A DNA stretch of 64,000 nucleotides from Streptomyces rhizoryzae. Its GTDB lineage: Bacteria; Actinomycetota; Actinomycetes; Streptomycetales; Streptomycetaceae. This document shows, piece by piece, positions 33,470 through 41,644 of this stretch. The DNA is taken from positions 1 through 64,000 of the forward strand of contig NZ_JALMUV010000027.1 of NCBI RefSeq assembly GCF_023155275.1. The letters are read 5' to 3'. Position numbers and translations under genes: made by a program. The stretch's first letter is position 1. Each line of letters begins with the position of its first letter. The notes beneath the pieces are model-generated. The model was not told the origin of the DNA, ran no database searches, and was given only the letters and a program-made list of their open reading frames with translations.

Positions 33470-34633
33470 ATGACCCAGACCGAGACCCCCGAAAGCAGCG
33501 GCGGCGACGTCCGCCTCCGCGGGATCAGCAAGACCTACGGTTCCTTCACCGCCGTCCACCCGCTCGACCTCACCATCCCCGCCGGCTCCTTCTTCGCGCT
33601 GCTGGGCGCCTCGGGCTGCGGCAAGACCACCACCCTGCGCATGATCGCCGGCCTGGAGGAGCCCACCACCGGCACCGTCGAACTCGCCGGCCGCGACGTC
33701 ACCGCCCTGCCGCCGTACAAGCGCCAGGTCAACACCGTCTTCCAGAACTACGCGCTCTTCCCGCACCTGGACATCTTCGAGAACGTCGCCTTCGGCCTGC
33801 GCCGGCGCGGCATCAAGTCCGTCGCCCCCCAGGTCGAGGAGATGCTCGACCTGGTCGAACTCGGCCCGATGGCCCGCCGCAAGCCGCAGCAGCTCTCCGG
33901 CGGCCAGCAGCAGCGGGTCGCGGTCGCCCGGGCGCTGATCAACCACCCCGAGGTGCTGCTGCTGGACGAGCCGCTGGGCGCCCTCGACCTCAAGCTGCGC
34001 CGCCAGATGCAGCTGGAGCTCAAGCGCATCCAGACCGAGGTCGGCATCACCTTCGTGCACGTCACCCACGACCAGGAGGAGGCCATGACGATGGCCGACA
34101 CCGTGGCCGTGATGAACGGCGGCCGGGTCGAACAACTTGGCGCCCCCGCCGAGTTGTACGAGAACCCCGCCACCACCTTCGTCGCCAACTTCCTGGGCAC
34201 CTCCAACCTCATCGCGGCCGAGGTCACCGAGGCCGGCGGCGAGGACCTGCTGCTGGCCGCCGGCGGCGCCACCCTGCGGCTGCCCGCCCGCCGCTGCCGC
34301 ACCGCCGCCCGCGCGGGCGGGCAGGTCCTGGCCGGCGTCCGCCCCGAGAAGGTCGCCCTGGCGCACGCCGACGACGCCGGGGAGGTCCCCGCCGGCCACA
34401 ACCGCCTCACCGGCCGGGTCAAGGACGCCAGCTTCATCGGCGTCTCCACCCAGTACGTCATCGACGTCCCCGGCGTCGGCGAACTCTCCGTCTACGAGCA
34501 GAACATCGGGCGCGACGGCCGCCTGGTGCCCGGCGCCGAGACCGTCGCGCACTGGAAGCCCGAGCACACCTTCGGTCTCGACGCCGGACAGGACATCTCC
34601 GCCGGCGCGGACCTCGGCGAGGAGGCCGCATGA
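33470..34633 (+). CDS. potA: polyamine ABC transporter ATPase
   Basis: ATPase of the spermidine/putrescine importer, 387 residues. Walker A GASGCGKTT (near residue 47), Q-loop FQNYALFPHLDIFENVAFGLR, signature LSGGQQQRVAVARAL, Walker B LLLLDEPLGALD and H-switch VTHDQEEA are all intact. A TOBE regulatory domain fills the C-terminal ~130 residues, with VRPEK and the FIGVSTQYVIDVPG strands. The stop overlaps the potB start (ATGA). ATG 33470 has only a weak GGGACGA site. Confidence 0.95.
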   Translation: MTQTETPESSGGDVRLRGISKTYGSFTAVHPLDLTIPAGSFFALLGASGCGKTTTLRMIAGLEEPTTGTVELAGRDVTALPPYKRQVNTVFQNYALFPHLDIFENVAFGLRRRGIKSVAPQVEEMLDLVELGPMARRKPQQLSGGQQQRVAVARALINHPEVLLLDEPLGALDLKLRRQMQLELKRIQTEVGITFVHVTHDQEEAMTMADTVAVMNGGRVEQLGAPAELYENPATTFVANFLGTSNLIAAEVTEAGGEDLLLAAGGATLRLPARRCRTAARAGGQVLAGVRPEKVALAHADDAGEVPAGHNRLTGRVKDASFIGVSTQYVIDVPGVGELSVYEQNIGRDGRLVPGAETVAHWKPEHTFGLDAGQDISAGADLGEEAA

Positions 34634-35574
34634 CCGCCACCGCCACCCCCGCGCCACCGGGGCCGCAGCCGCGGACCGAGCCCGCGGCGCCCCCGCTGCG
34701 GAAGACCCCGGCCCGCAAGCGGCTGATCCCCTACTGGCTGCTGCTGCCCGGCATCCTCTGGCTGGTCGTCTTCTTCGCCGCGCCGCTGGTCTACCAGGCG
34801 TCCACCTCCCTCCAGACCGGCTCCCTCGAAGACGGCTTCAAGGTCACCTGGCACCTCGCCACCTACTGGGACGCGCTGGCCGAGTACTGGCCGCAGTTCG
34901 TCCGCTCGGTGGCCTACGCGGCGGTCGCCACCGTGCTGTGCCTGCTGCTCGGCTACCCGCTGGCGTACCTCATCGCGCTGAAGGCGGGGCGGTGGCGGAA
35001 CGTCCTGATGATCCTGGTCATCGCCCCGTTCTTCACCAGCTTCCTGATCCGCACGCTGGCCTGGAAGACGATCCTGGCCGACGGCGGCCCGGTGGTCGGC
35101 GCGCTCAACGCGCTGCACGTCCTGGACGTCACCAGCGCGCTGGGCATCACCGAGGGGCACCGGGTGCTGGCCACCCCGCTGGCGGTGGTCTGCGGTCTGA
35201 CCTACAACTTCCTGCCGTTCATGGTCCTGCCGCTCTACACCTCGCTGGAGCGCATCGACCCGCGGCTGCACGAGGCCGCCGGCGACCTCTACGCCCGGCC
35301 GGTCACCACCTTCCGCCGGGTCACCTTCCCGCTGTCCATGCCCGGCGTCGTCGCCGGCACCCTGCTGACCTTCATCCCGGCCGCCGGCGACTACATCAAC
35401 GCCGAACTGCTGGGCTCCACCGACCAGAAGATGATCGGCAACGTCATCCAGTCGCAGTTCCTGCGGGTCCTGGACTACCCGACCGCCGCCGCGCTCTCCT
35501 TCATCCTCATGGCGGCCATCCTCGCCATGGTCACGCTCTACATCCGCAAGTCCGGGACGGAGGACCTGGTCTGA
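34630..35574 (+). CDS. potB: polyamine ABC transporter permease PotB
   Basis: Permease subunit of 314 residues with six membrane helices. After a ~35-residue Pro-rich lead come the first helix (LLPGILWLVVFFAAPLVYQ) and a periplasmic loop, then the BPD_transp_1 core; the coupling loop HEAAGDLYARPVTTFRRVTFPLSMPG near residue 215 contacts PotA. Start overlaps potA by 4 bases and the stop overlaps potC (TGATG). Confidence 0.94.
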   Translation: MTATATPAPPGPQPRTEPAAPPLRKTPARKRLIPYWLLLPGILWLVVFFAAPLVYQASTSLQTGSLEDGFKVTWHLATYWDALAEYWPQFVRSVAYAAVATVLCLLLGYPLAYLIALKAGRWRNVLMILVIAPFFTSFLIRTLAWKTILADGGPVVGALNALHVLDVTSALGITEGHRVLATPLAVVCGLTYNFLPFMVLPLYTSLERIDPRLHEAAGDLYARPVTTFRRVTFPLSMPGVVAGTLLTFIPAAGDYINAELLGSTDQKMIGNVIQSQFLRVLDYPTAAALSFILMAAILAMVTLYIRKSGTEDLV

Positions 35575-36461
35575 TGGCGGCAACCGACACCCCCGCGAAG
35601 GACCCGGCCGCGGCGGCGGCCCCCGCGGCGGCCCCGGCCCCCGCGCCCGCGCCCCGGCGCACCCCCGGCAAGGGGCTGCGCTGGCTGCGCCGCAACCTCG
35701 TCACCCTGGCGGGACTGGCCACCCTGGCCTACCTCATCCTGCCGAACGCCGTGGTGATGGTCTTCTCCTTCAACAAGCCCAACGGGCGCTTCAACTACCA
35801 GTGGACGCGCTTCTCCACCGACGCCTGGACCGACCCGTGCGGCGTCGCCGACATGTGCGGCTCGCTGGCGCTGAGCCTGGAGATAGCCGTCTGGGCGACC
35901 GTCGGCGCGACCGCCCTCGGCACCATGATCGCGTTCGCGCTGGCCCGCTACCGCTTCCGCGCCCGCGCGTCCGTCAACACCCTGATCTTCCTGCCGATGG
36001 CGATGCCCGAGGTCGTCATGGCCGCCTCCCTGGCCACCCTCTTCCTCAACATGGGCATCCAGTTCGGCTTCTGGACGATCCTCATCGCGCACATCATGTT
36101 CTGCCTGAGCTTCGTCGTCACCGCCGTCAAGGCCCGCGTGATGAGCATGGACCCGCGGCTGGAACAGGCCGCCCAGGACCTCTACGCCACCCCCGTGCAG
36201 ACCTTCCTGCGGATCACCCTGCCGATCGCCGCACCCGGCATCGCGGCCGGCGCCCTGCTCTCCTTCGCGCTCTCCTTCGACGACTTCATCATCACCAACT
36301 TCAACGCCGGCTCCACCGTGACCTTCCCCATGTTCGTCTGGGGATCGGCACAGCGGGGCACACCCGTTCAGATCAATGTCATCGGTACGGCGATGTTCCT
36401 GGTCGCCGTCCTCTGCGTGCTCGTCGGCCAGCTGGCCGGCAAGCGCCGCAAACGCAGCTAA
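35574..36461 (+). CDS. potC: polyamine ABC transporter permease PotC
   Basis: Second permease subunit, 295 residues, six helices. An Ala/Pro-rich N-terminal lead of about 30 residues precedes the first helix. The coupling loop EQAAQDLYATPVQTFLRITLPIAAPG lies near residue 200 and the conserved SFDDFIITNF follows. ATG 35574 overlaps the potB stop with GGAGG close upstream. The next gene starts 16 bases downstream. Confidence 0.94.
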   Translation: MAATDTPAKDPAAAAAPAAAPAPAPAPRRTPGKGLRWLRRNLVTLAGLATLAYLILPNAVVMVFSFNKPNGRFNYQWTRFSTDAWTDPCGVADMCGSLALSLEIAVWATVGATALGTMIAFALARYRFRARASVNTLIFLPMAMPEVVMAASLATLFLNMGIQFGFWTILIAHIMFCLSFVVTAVKARVMSMDPRLEQAAQDLYATPVQTFLRITLPIAAPGIAAGALLSFALSFDDFIITNFNAGSTVTFPMFVWGSAQRGTPVQINVIGTAMFLVAVLCVLVGQLAGKRRKRS

Positions 36462-36476
36462 GAGGAGCTGAGAACC

Positions 36477-37904
36477 ATGGCACGAGCTGCCATGAAGACC
36501 TCGGGGGCCACCCCCGTCCACGCGCTGGCCGACGCCGCCCCCACGCCGTTCTGGCTGGAGGACCCGGCCCGGCCGGCCGCCGAGCCCGCCCTCGTCGGCG
36601 ACGAGCACTGCGATCTGCTGGTCGTCGGCGGCGGCTACTCCGGACTGTGGACCGCGCTGCTGGCCAAGGAGCGCGACCCGCAGCGCGATGTCGTCCTCAT
36701 CGAGGGCCAGGAGGTCGGCTGGGCCGCCTCCGGCCGCAACGGCGGCTTCTGCGCCGCCTCCCTGACCCACGGACTGGGCAACGGCCTGGCCCGCTGGCCC
36801 GGCGAACTGGCCAGGCTGGAGGAGCTGGGCGCCCGCAACCTCGACGCCATCGAGGACGCGGTCGCCCGCTACGGCATCGACTGCGACTTCGAGCGCACCG
36901 GCGAGATCGACGTGGCCACCGCCCCGCACCAGGTCGCCGAGCTCCGCGAGACGGCCGAGGAGGCCGCGCGGCTGGGCCTGGCCGGCCCGGAGTTCCTCGA
37001 CCGCGACGCGGTGCGCGCGGAGGTCGACTCGCCCACCTTCCTCGCCGGCCTGTGGGACCGCACCGGCGTCGCCATGGTCCACCCGGCCAAGCTCGCCTGG
37101 GGCCTCAAGCGCGCCTGCCGCTCCCTGGGCGTGCGCGTCTACGAGCACACCCCCGGCACCCAGCTGTCCTCGCGGGGGGCCGGCATCGCCGTCCGCACCC
37201 CCTACGGCCGGGTCTTCGCCCAGCACGCGGCGCTGGCCACCAACGCCTTCCCGTCGCTGGTCAAGCGGGTCCGCCCGTTCATCGCGCCGGTCTACGACTA
37301 CGCGCTGATGACCGAGCCGCTCAGCGCCGAGCAACTCGCCGCCGTCGGCTGGAAGAACCGGCCGGGCCTGAGCGACAGCGCCAACCACTTCCACTACTTC
37401 CGGATCACCGCCGACCACCGCATCCTGTGGGGCGGCTACGACATCATCTACCGCTACGGCGGCGGCGTCCGCGCCGAGTACGACCAGCACCCGGAGACCT
37501 ACCGCAAGCTCGCCGGGCACTTCTTCACCTGCTTTCCGCAGCTGGCGGGGATCCGCTTCACCCACACCTGGGGCGGCGCGATCGACACCTGCTCCCGCTT
37601 CTCCGCCTTCTTCGGCACCGCGCACGGCGGCCGGGCCGCCTACGCGCTCGGCTACACCGGGCTCGGCGTCGGCGCCACCCGCTTCGGCGCCGAGGTGATG
37701 CTGGACCTGCTGGCCGGGGAGCGCACCGAGCGGACCGAGCTGGAGATGGTGCGCAGCAAGCCGCTGCCGTTCCCGCCCGAGCCGGTCCGGTCGCTGGGCA
37801 TCGGCATCACCCAGTGGTCGATGACCCGCGCCGACGAGAACGGCGGCCGCCGCAACCTGTGGCTGAAGGCCATGGACAAGGTGGGCCTGGGCTTCGACAG
37901 CTGA
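36477..37904 (+). CDS. FAD-dependent oxidoreductase, PuuB-like
   Basis: A 475-residue DAO-family flavoprotein. The dinucleotide-binding loop is DLLVVGGGYSGLWTALLAKE (about residues 46-65), followed by the GWAASGRNGGFCAAS segment typical of PuuB/OrdL enzymes, and a C-terminal FAD loop GYTGLGVGATRFGAEVM. PuuB oxidises gamma-glutamylputrescine to its aldehyde; with the dehydrogenase at 30514 this would complete the gamma-glutamylated route if a GlnA-like ligase exists elsewhere. ATG 36477 follows AGAGGAG. It is the last gene of the pot operon; a terminator follows. Confidence 0.88.
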   Translation: MARAAMKTSGATPVHALADAAPTPFWLEDPARPAAEPALVGDEHCDLLVVGGGYSGLWTALLAKERDPQRDVVLIEGQEVGWAASGRNGGFCAASLTHGLGNGLARWPGELARLEELGARNLDAIEDAVARYGIDCDFERTGEIDVATAPHQVAELRETAEEAARLGLAGPEFLDRDAVRAEVDSPTFLAGLWDRTGVAMVHPAKLAWGLKRACRSLGVRVYEHTPGTQLSSRGAGIAVRTPYGRVFAQHAALATNAFPSLVKRVRPFIAPVYDYALMTEPLSAEQLAAVGWKNRPGLSDSANHFHYFRITADHRILWGGYDIIYRYGGGVRAEYDQHPETYRKLAGHFFTCFPQLAGIRFTHTWGGAIDTCSRFSAFFGTAHGGRAAYALGYTGLGVGATRFGAEVMLDLLAGERTERTELEMVRSKPLPFPPEPVRSLGIGITQWSMTRADENGGRRNLWLKAMDKVGLGFDS

Positions 37905-37905
37905 C

Positions 37906-37923
37906 GGCCGGAACGTCAGGCGC
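37906..37923 (+). repeat. 18-base direct repeat, copy 1
   Basis: GGCCGGAACGTCAGGCGC, identical to 38595-38612. The two copies bracket the hypothetical gene and its flanking hairpins, each lying just after a stop codon region. Confidence 0.7.
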
Positions 37924-37929
37924 CTTTGA

Positions 37930-37960
37930 GGGGCGGGCGGCCCGCGCGGCCGCCCGCCCC
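37930..37960 (+). terminator. terminator after the pot operon
   Basis: Perfect 11-bp GC stem (37930-37940, 37950-37960) with a 9-base loop, 25 bases after the oxidoreductase stop. Confidence 0.75.
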
Positions 37961-38079
37961 GCGCGTCCGCCGGCTGCCGGTGTGCGGAAAATCCCCCGCC
38001 GACCCGTGTAAGGATCCGGCCGCACCCCCTTCTCCCCTGGCAGACACGGCCCGCCCGGGCCGGGAGAGGGAGGGAAGAG

Positions 38080-38544
38080 ATGACCGCCACGGGAGCGCAC
38101 GACCCGGTGGACTGGCTCGCCTTTGCCGCACCGGACCCGGCGGCCTGCCGCCGCGCCTGGGAGCGCAACCCGCTCGGGGTGGCGCTGCTGGAGGCCGGCC
38201 GCCGCTGGGACGTCCTGATCACCGAGGGGGCCCTGGGCCGTCCGGCGCTGGCGGTGCTGGCCCGCGGCGAGGGCCCGCCCGGGCCGGTGCTGTCGGACTT
38301 CCGGGACGCCCGGACGGGTTTCCTCGTCCCGCCCGGCACCGCCGCGCACTGGCTGGGCACCGGCGTGCGTGCCGCGGGCCCCGGCACCTGGATCGTGGTG
38401 CCGTACCCCGGCCGGGCCACCGGCGGAGTGCGCTGGCTGGTCCCGCCGGACGGCTCGGGCACCCTCACCGACCCGGCGGCCCTGGAACGGGCGCTGCACG
38501 CAGCGGTGGCGGCCGGCGCCCGGCGGACGGGGCGGGGGCGGTGA
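38080..38544 (+). CDS. conserved hypothetical protein, possibly a prim-pol-like fragment
   Basis: A 154-residue soluble protein with a strong ribosome site (GAGGGAGGGAAG) before ATG 38080. It begins DPVDWLAFAAPDPAACRRAWERNPLG and ends in an Arg/Gly tail. The order of segments (W..RG..TFLVPPGT..., then WIVVPYPGRATGGVRWLVPPDG) recalls short actinobacterial proteins related to the bifunctional primase/polymerase N-terminal domain, but I see no acidic catalytic pair, so function is unassigned. It stands alone between two hairpins and two copies of an 18-base repeat. Confidence 0.65.
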   Translation: MTATGAHDPVDWLAFAAPDPAACRRAWERNPLGVALLEAGRRWDVLITEGALGRPALAVLARGEGPPGPVLSDFRDARTGFLVPPGTAAHWLGTGVRAAGPGTWIVVPYPGRATGGVRWLVPPDGSGTLTDPAALERALHAAVAAGARRTGRGR

Positions 38545-38550
38545 CGGGGC

Positions 38551-38583
38551 GGACCGGGGTGCCCGGCCCGGGTCACCCGGTCC
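38551..38583 (+). terminator. hairpin after the hypothetical gene
   Basis: GGACCGGG at 38551-38558 pairs with CCCGGTCC at 38576-38583, and the loop can pair further. It follows the stop by 6 bases. Confidence 0.6.
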
Positions 38584-38594
38584 GGGGCCGTGCG

Positions 38595-38612
38595 GGCCGG
38601 AACGTCAGGCGC
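38595..38612 (+). repeat. 18-base direct repeat, copy 2
   Basis: Identical to 37906-37923. The distance between copies is 689 bases. Confidence 0.7.
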
Positions 38613-38671
38613 TGCTCCCGCAGCTTCTGACGCTCTGCCGGGCGCGCCCCCACTCATTTCCTGACACCCCG

Positions 38672-39385
38672 TCAGGTTCGTTGCGGCTCCCCTCCCGTAC
38701 CCCACCGGTCGCACACCGCGCACCACACCGGCAGCAGGACCGCGGCCAGGCACCAGGAGCCGAGGACATCCAGCGGCCAGTGGTAGCCCTGCCGCACCAG
38801 CCCCAGCCCGACGCCCGCGTTGAGCAGCCCGGCCGCCACCGCGGCCACCCGCGCACCCAGCCCGCCGGCGGGGCGCTGCCGCCCACCGGTTCCCGCCGCC
38901 GGCCGCCCGGCCCGCGGCGTCGTACGCGCCCGCACCAGCAGCAGTGCCACCAGCCCGTACGCCACGGCCGCCGTCGCCCCGTGCCCCGAGGGGTAGAACC
39001 CCTCGTGCACACCGGCCATCCGGGCCGGCCCCGGCCGGTCCAGCCACACCTTGAACGGGACGACCAGCGCGGGCACGGCGGCGAGGGCGCCCAGCGCGGC
39101 GAGCGGCGGCAGCCACCGGCGGCCCGTGCCGCGCCGCGTCCGCCACAGCGTCCACCCCGCCGCGGCCAGCAGCACCGGCAGCGCCACCACCGTGTTGCCG
39201 AGGTCCGCGAAGAACTGGGCGAGCGCCCCGGGCACGGCACTGGCCACCACCTCGCGCCCCAGCCGCTCATCGGCCGCGCGCACCGCCCCGTGCGCCGCCA
39301 CCTGCCACGTCACCAGTGCGAAGAGCAGCGCACCGGTCAGTGCCACCCCCGCGTACCACCGCCGGCGCCACCCTCCGCCGCTCAC
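38672..39385 (-). CDS. PAP2-superfamily membrane phosphatase
   Basis: A 237-residue membrane phosphatase (phosphatidic acid phosphatase type 2), probably acting on a lipid phosphate or undecaprenyl pyrophosphate outside the membrane. All three catalytic motifs are present: K-x6-RP in KVWLDRPGP, PSGH in FYPSGHGATAAV, and R-x5-H-x3-D in LVRQGYHWPLDVLGS. Five or six membrane helices. GTG 39385 has a GAGGTGGGG site; the frame stays open to 39481. The gene stands alone downstream of gabT, with two hairpins upstream. Confidence 0.88.
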   Translation of the reverse strand: MSGGGWRRRWYAGVALTGALLFALVTWQVAAHGAVRAADERLGREVVASAVPGALAQFFADLGNTVVALPVLLAAAGWTLWRTRRGTGRRWLPPLAALGALAAVPALVVPFKVWLDRPGPARMAGVHEGFYPSGHGATAAVAYGLVALLLVRARTTPRAGRPAAGTGGRQRPAGGLGARVAAVAAGLLNAGVGLGLVRQGYHWPLDVLGSWCLAAVLLPVWCAVCDRWGTGGEPQRT

Positions 39386-39613
39386 GTCCCCACCTCGCCC
39401 CGCACTCCCCGGATCCGCGCCCGCAGTCCGCGGCCCGCAGCTCCTCCCGGCCTTCATCTGACGGCCCGCGGCGGCACCCACTGTCCCACGGCCGCAGCCA
39501 CCTCATCACCCCGCTCGGCCACCGCACAAACGCGCCCGCCGGCCGCTCGCGCACCGCCGGTGCCCGGGAAGTCCGCCGAGGTCCGGGAAGCCGGCGCGGC
39601 GGGCGGAAAAGGG

Positions 39614-39652
39614 CGGCCGCTCCGGAACAGGGGGGTAGTTCCGGAGCGGCCG
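39614..39652. terminator. 15-bp perfect hairpin in the PAP2/gabT gap
   Basis: Arms 39614-39628 and 39638-39652 pair perfectly around a 9-base loop. It stands 230 bases upstream of the PAP2 start and is not adjacent to any gene end I can see, so it may end an unannotated short transcript or back up the gabT terminator. Confidence 0.55.
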
Positions 39653-39960
39653 AGGGACCGGTGTGCCGCGCGCCCCGGGGGGTCTGGGGCGGGCGGACAT
39701 CCGATCGGTGAGGATTCCCGGGGACTCGCGTGCCAGGGGCCCCGGTGGTGTGCGCGAGGGCACGGCCGGGTCGAAGCCGGGCAGGCGCCGACCGGGCGCC
39801 GCCCGCAGTCCCCTGCGGGCGGGTGTTTCTCTCATCTGCCGAAACGGTACGGCACCGGCGGCGCGCCCCGAAAGCCGCATCACGCGCCCGCCATTGCCCC
39901 CGCACATCTTCTTCACGCCCCCCGGCCGCGGCGCCCGAACCCGTAACCGGGCGCGGAAAC

Positions 39961-40005
39961 GGGCGCGGCCCGGGCACGGCTGTTCACCGTGCCCGGGCCG
40001 CGCCC
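39961..40005 (-). terminator. gabT terminator
   Basis: Perfect 19-bp stem (39961-39979, 39987-40005) with a 7-base loop, 36 bases after the gabT stop. Confidence 0.85.
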
Positions 40006-40040
40006 GCCGTCCGGTCCGCGACCGGTCCGCGTCCGCCGGC

Positions 40041-41390
40041 TCAGAGCCGGCCGAAGGCCGCCTCCAGGATGTCCAGGCCCTCGTTGAGCAGGTCCTCGCC
40101 GATGACCAGCGGCGGCAGGAAGCGCAGCACGTTGCCGAACGTGCCGGTGGTCAGCACCAGCAGGCCCTCCTGGTGGCACGCCTTGGCGAGCGCCCCGGTG
40201 GCCTCCGGGTTCGGGTCCTTGGAGCCGGACTTGACCAGCTCGATCGCGATCATCGCGCCGCGGCCGCGGACCTCGCCGATGATGTCGAACTTCTCCTGCA
40301 TCGCGGACAGGCGGCCCTTCATGACCTCCTCGATGCGCTTGGCCTTGGCGTTCAGGTCCAGCTCGCGCATGGTCTCGATGGAGCCGAGCGCGGCGGCGCA
40401 GGCCACCGGGTTGCCGCCGTAGGTGCCGCCCAGGCCGCCCGCGTGCGCGGCGTCCATGATCTCGGCGCGGCCGGTCACGGCCGCCAGCGGCAGACCGCCG
40501 GCGATGCCCTTGGCGGTGGTGATCAGGTCGGGCACGATGCCCTCGTCCTCGCACGCGAACCACTGGCCGGTGCGGCAGAAGCCGGACTGGATCTCGTCCG
40601 CGACGAAGACGATGCCGTTCTCCTTCGCGAAGTTCACGATGGCCGGCAGGAAGCCCTTGGCCGGCTCGATGAAGCCGCCCTCACCGAGCACCGGCTCGAT
40701 GATGATCGCCGCGACGTTCTCCGCGCCGATCTGCTTGGTGATCTGCGTGATGACCTGCTCGGCGGCCTCCTCCGCGCAGTTCTCCGGGCCGGTCAGCCAG
40801 CGGTAGGGGTAGGCCAGCGGCACGCGGTAGACCTCGGGCGCGAACGGGCCGAAGCCGTGCTTGTACGGCATGTTCTTCGCGGTCAGCGCCATCGTGAGGT
40901 TCGTCCGGCCGTGGTAGCCGTGGTCGAACACGACGACCGCCTGGCGCTTGGTGTACGCGCGGGCGATCTTGACGGCGTTCTCGACCGCCTCCGCGCCCGA
41001 GTTGAACAGCGCCGACTTCTTCTGGTGGTCGCCCGGCGTCAGCTCGGCCAGCGCCTCGCAGACCTCCACGTACGGCTCGTACGGCGTGACCATCGCACAG
41101 GTGTGGGTGAAGTCCGCGAGCTGCGCGGCGGCCCGGCGGACGACCGCCTCCGCGCTGTTGCCGACCGAGGTCACCGCGATACCGGAACCGAAGTCGATCA
41201 GCGAGTTCCCGTCCACGTCCTCCAGGACCCCGCCGCCCGCGCGCTTGACGAAGACGGGCAGCACCGCGCCGACGCCGGCGGCCACGGTCTCCTGCTTGCG
41301 CGCCCACAGCTCCTGGGACTTGGGGCCGGGGATCGCGGTGACGACGCGACGCTCCTGGGGGAGGGCGGGTCCTCCGGACAGTTCGGTCAT
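40041..41390 (-). CDS. gabT: 4-aminobutyrate aminotransferase
   Basis: GABA transaminase converting GABA and 2-oxoglutarate to succinate semialdehyde and glutamate. The 449-residue fold-type I class III enzyme shows FNSGAEAVENAVKIARAYT, DHGYHGRTNLTMALTAK, the pyridine-N Asp in FVADEIQSGFCRTG, Schiff-base Lys in TTAKGIAGGLPLAA (near residue 288) and GGTYGGNPVACAAA. ATG 41390 has AGGAG seven bases upstream. It is divergent from the membrane ATPase gene; the PucR-type regulator and succinate-semialdehyde-type dehydrogenase lie just beyond, completing the GABA shunt. Confidence 0.94.
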   Translation of the reverse strand: MTELSGGPALPQERRVVTAIPGPKSQELWARKQETVAAGVGAVLPVFVKRAGGGVLEDVDGNSLIDFGSGIAVTSVGNSAEAVVRRAAAQLADFTHTCAMVTPYEPYVEVCEALAELTPGDHQKKSALFNSGAEAVENAVKIARAYTKRQAVVVFDHGYHGRTNLTMALTAKNMPYKHGFGPFAPEVYRVPLAYPYRWLTGPENCAEEAAEQVITQITKQIGAENVAAIIIEPVLGEGGFIEPAKGFLPAIVNFAKENGIVFVADEIQSGFCRTGQWFACEDEGIVPDLITTAKGIAGGLPLAAVTGRAEIMDAAHAGGLGGTYGGNPVACAAALGSIETMRELDLNAKAKRIEEVMKGRLSAMQEKFDIIGEVRGRGAMIAIELVKSGSKDPNPEATGALAKACHQEGLLVLTTGTFGNVLRFLPPLVIGEDLLNEGLDILEAAFGRL

Positions 41391-41500
41391 GACAGTCTCC
41401 TGGGGGTGGAACACGGACGTACAGAGGTCTTGTTCTCGCAGGTTAGGGGCGGTGGGGCGGGTCTGGCATGTTCCGTTCGGGAGAAGTGCGCGTGTTGCGT

Positions 41501-41515
41501 TGTCCGCACCGGACA
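41501..41515. promoter_or_regulatory. palindrome upstream of gabT
   Basis: TGTCCG-CAC-CGGACA is a perfect 6-3-6 inverted repeat about 110 bases before gabT, in the divergent promoter region. CGGACAA on the leftward strand recurs as CGGACAA at about 45766-45772 upstream of the dehydrogenase gene. A PucR/GabR-type operator is possible. Confidence 0.35.
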
Positions 41516-41644
41516 TAGCCAGGGCGCGCGGCCAGTAAATTGAGCGGCGGCACGCCCGGCTCGGCGCGCCAGCGCGGGCATGACAACGACAGGCCGGCGA
41601 ACCGACGCGGCAGGCCACGTCTCAAGGGGGACAAGGGGCACCCG

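Larger units (their letters stand above)
39386..40040. other. gene-free gap with two strong hairpins
   Basis: No supported gene in 655 bases between the PAP2 gene and gabT (both leftward). Open frames exist on both strands, but they lack ribosome sites and recognisable domains. The region holds the hairpin at 39614-39652 and the gabT terminator at 39961-40005. Confidence 0.5.

Noticed and set aside
35538..39155. A 1205-codon leftward open frame across potC, the oxidoreductase and the PAP2 region
   Set aside because: Entirely antisense to well-supported genes or in the wrong frame of the PAP2 gene; Gly/Val/Asp-rich shadow.
39506..39916. Leftward 136-codon frame in the PAP2/gabT gap
   Set aside because: Arg/Pro-rich, no domain, and it contains the strong hairpin at 39614-39652.
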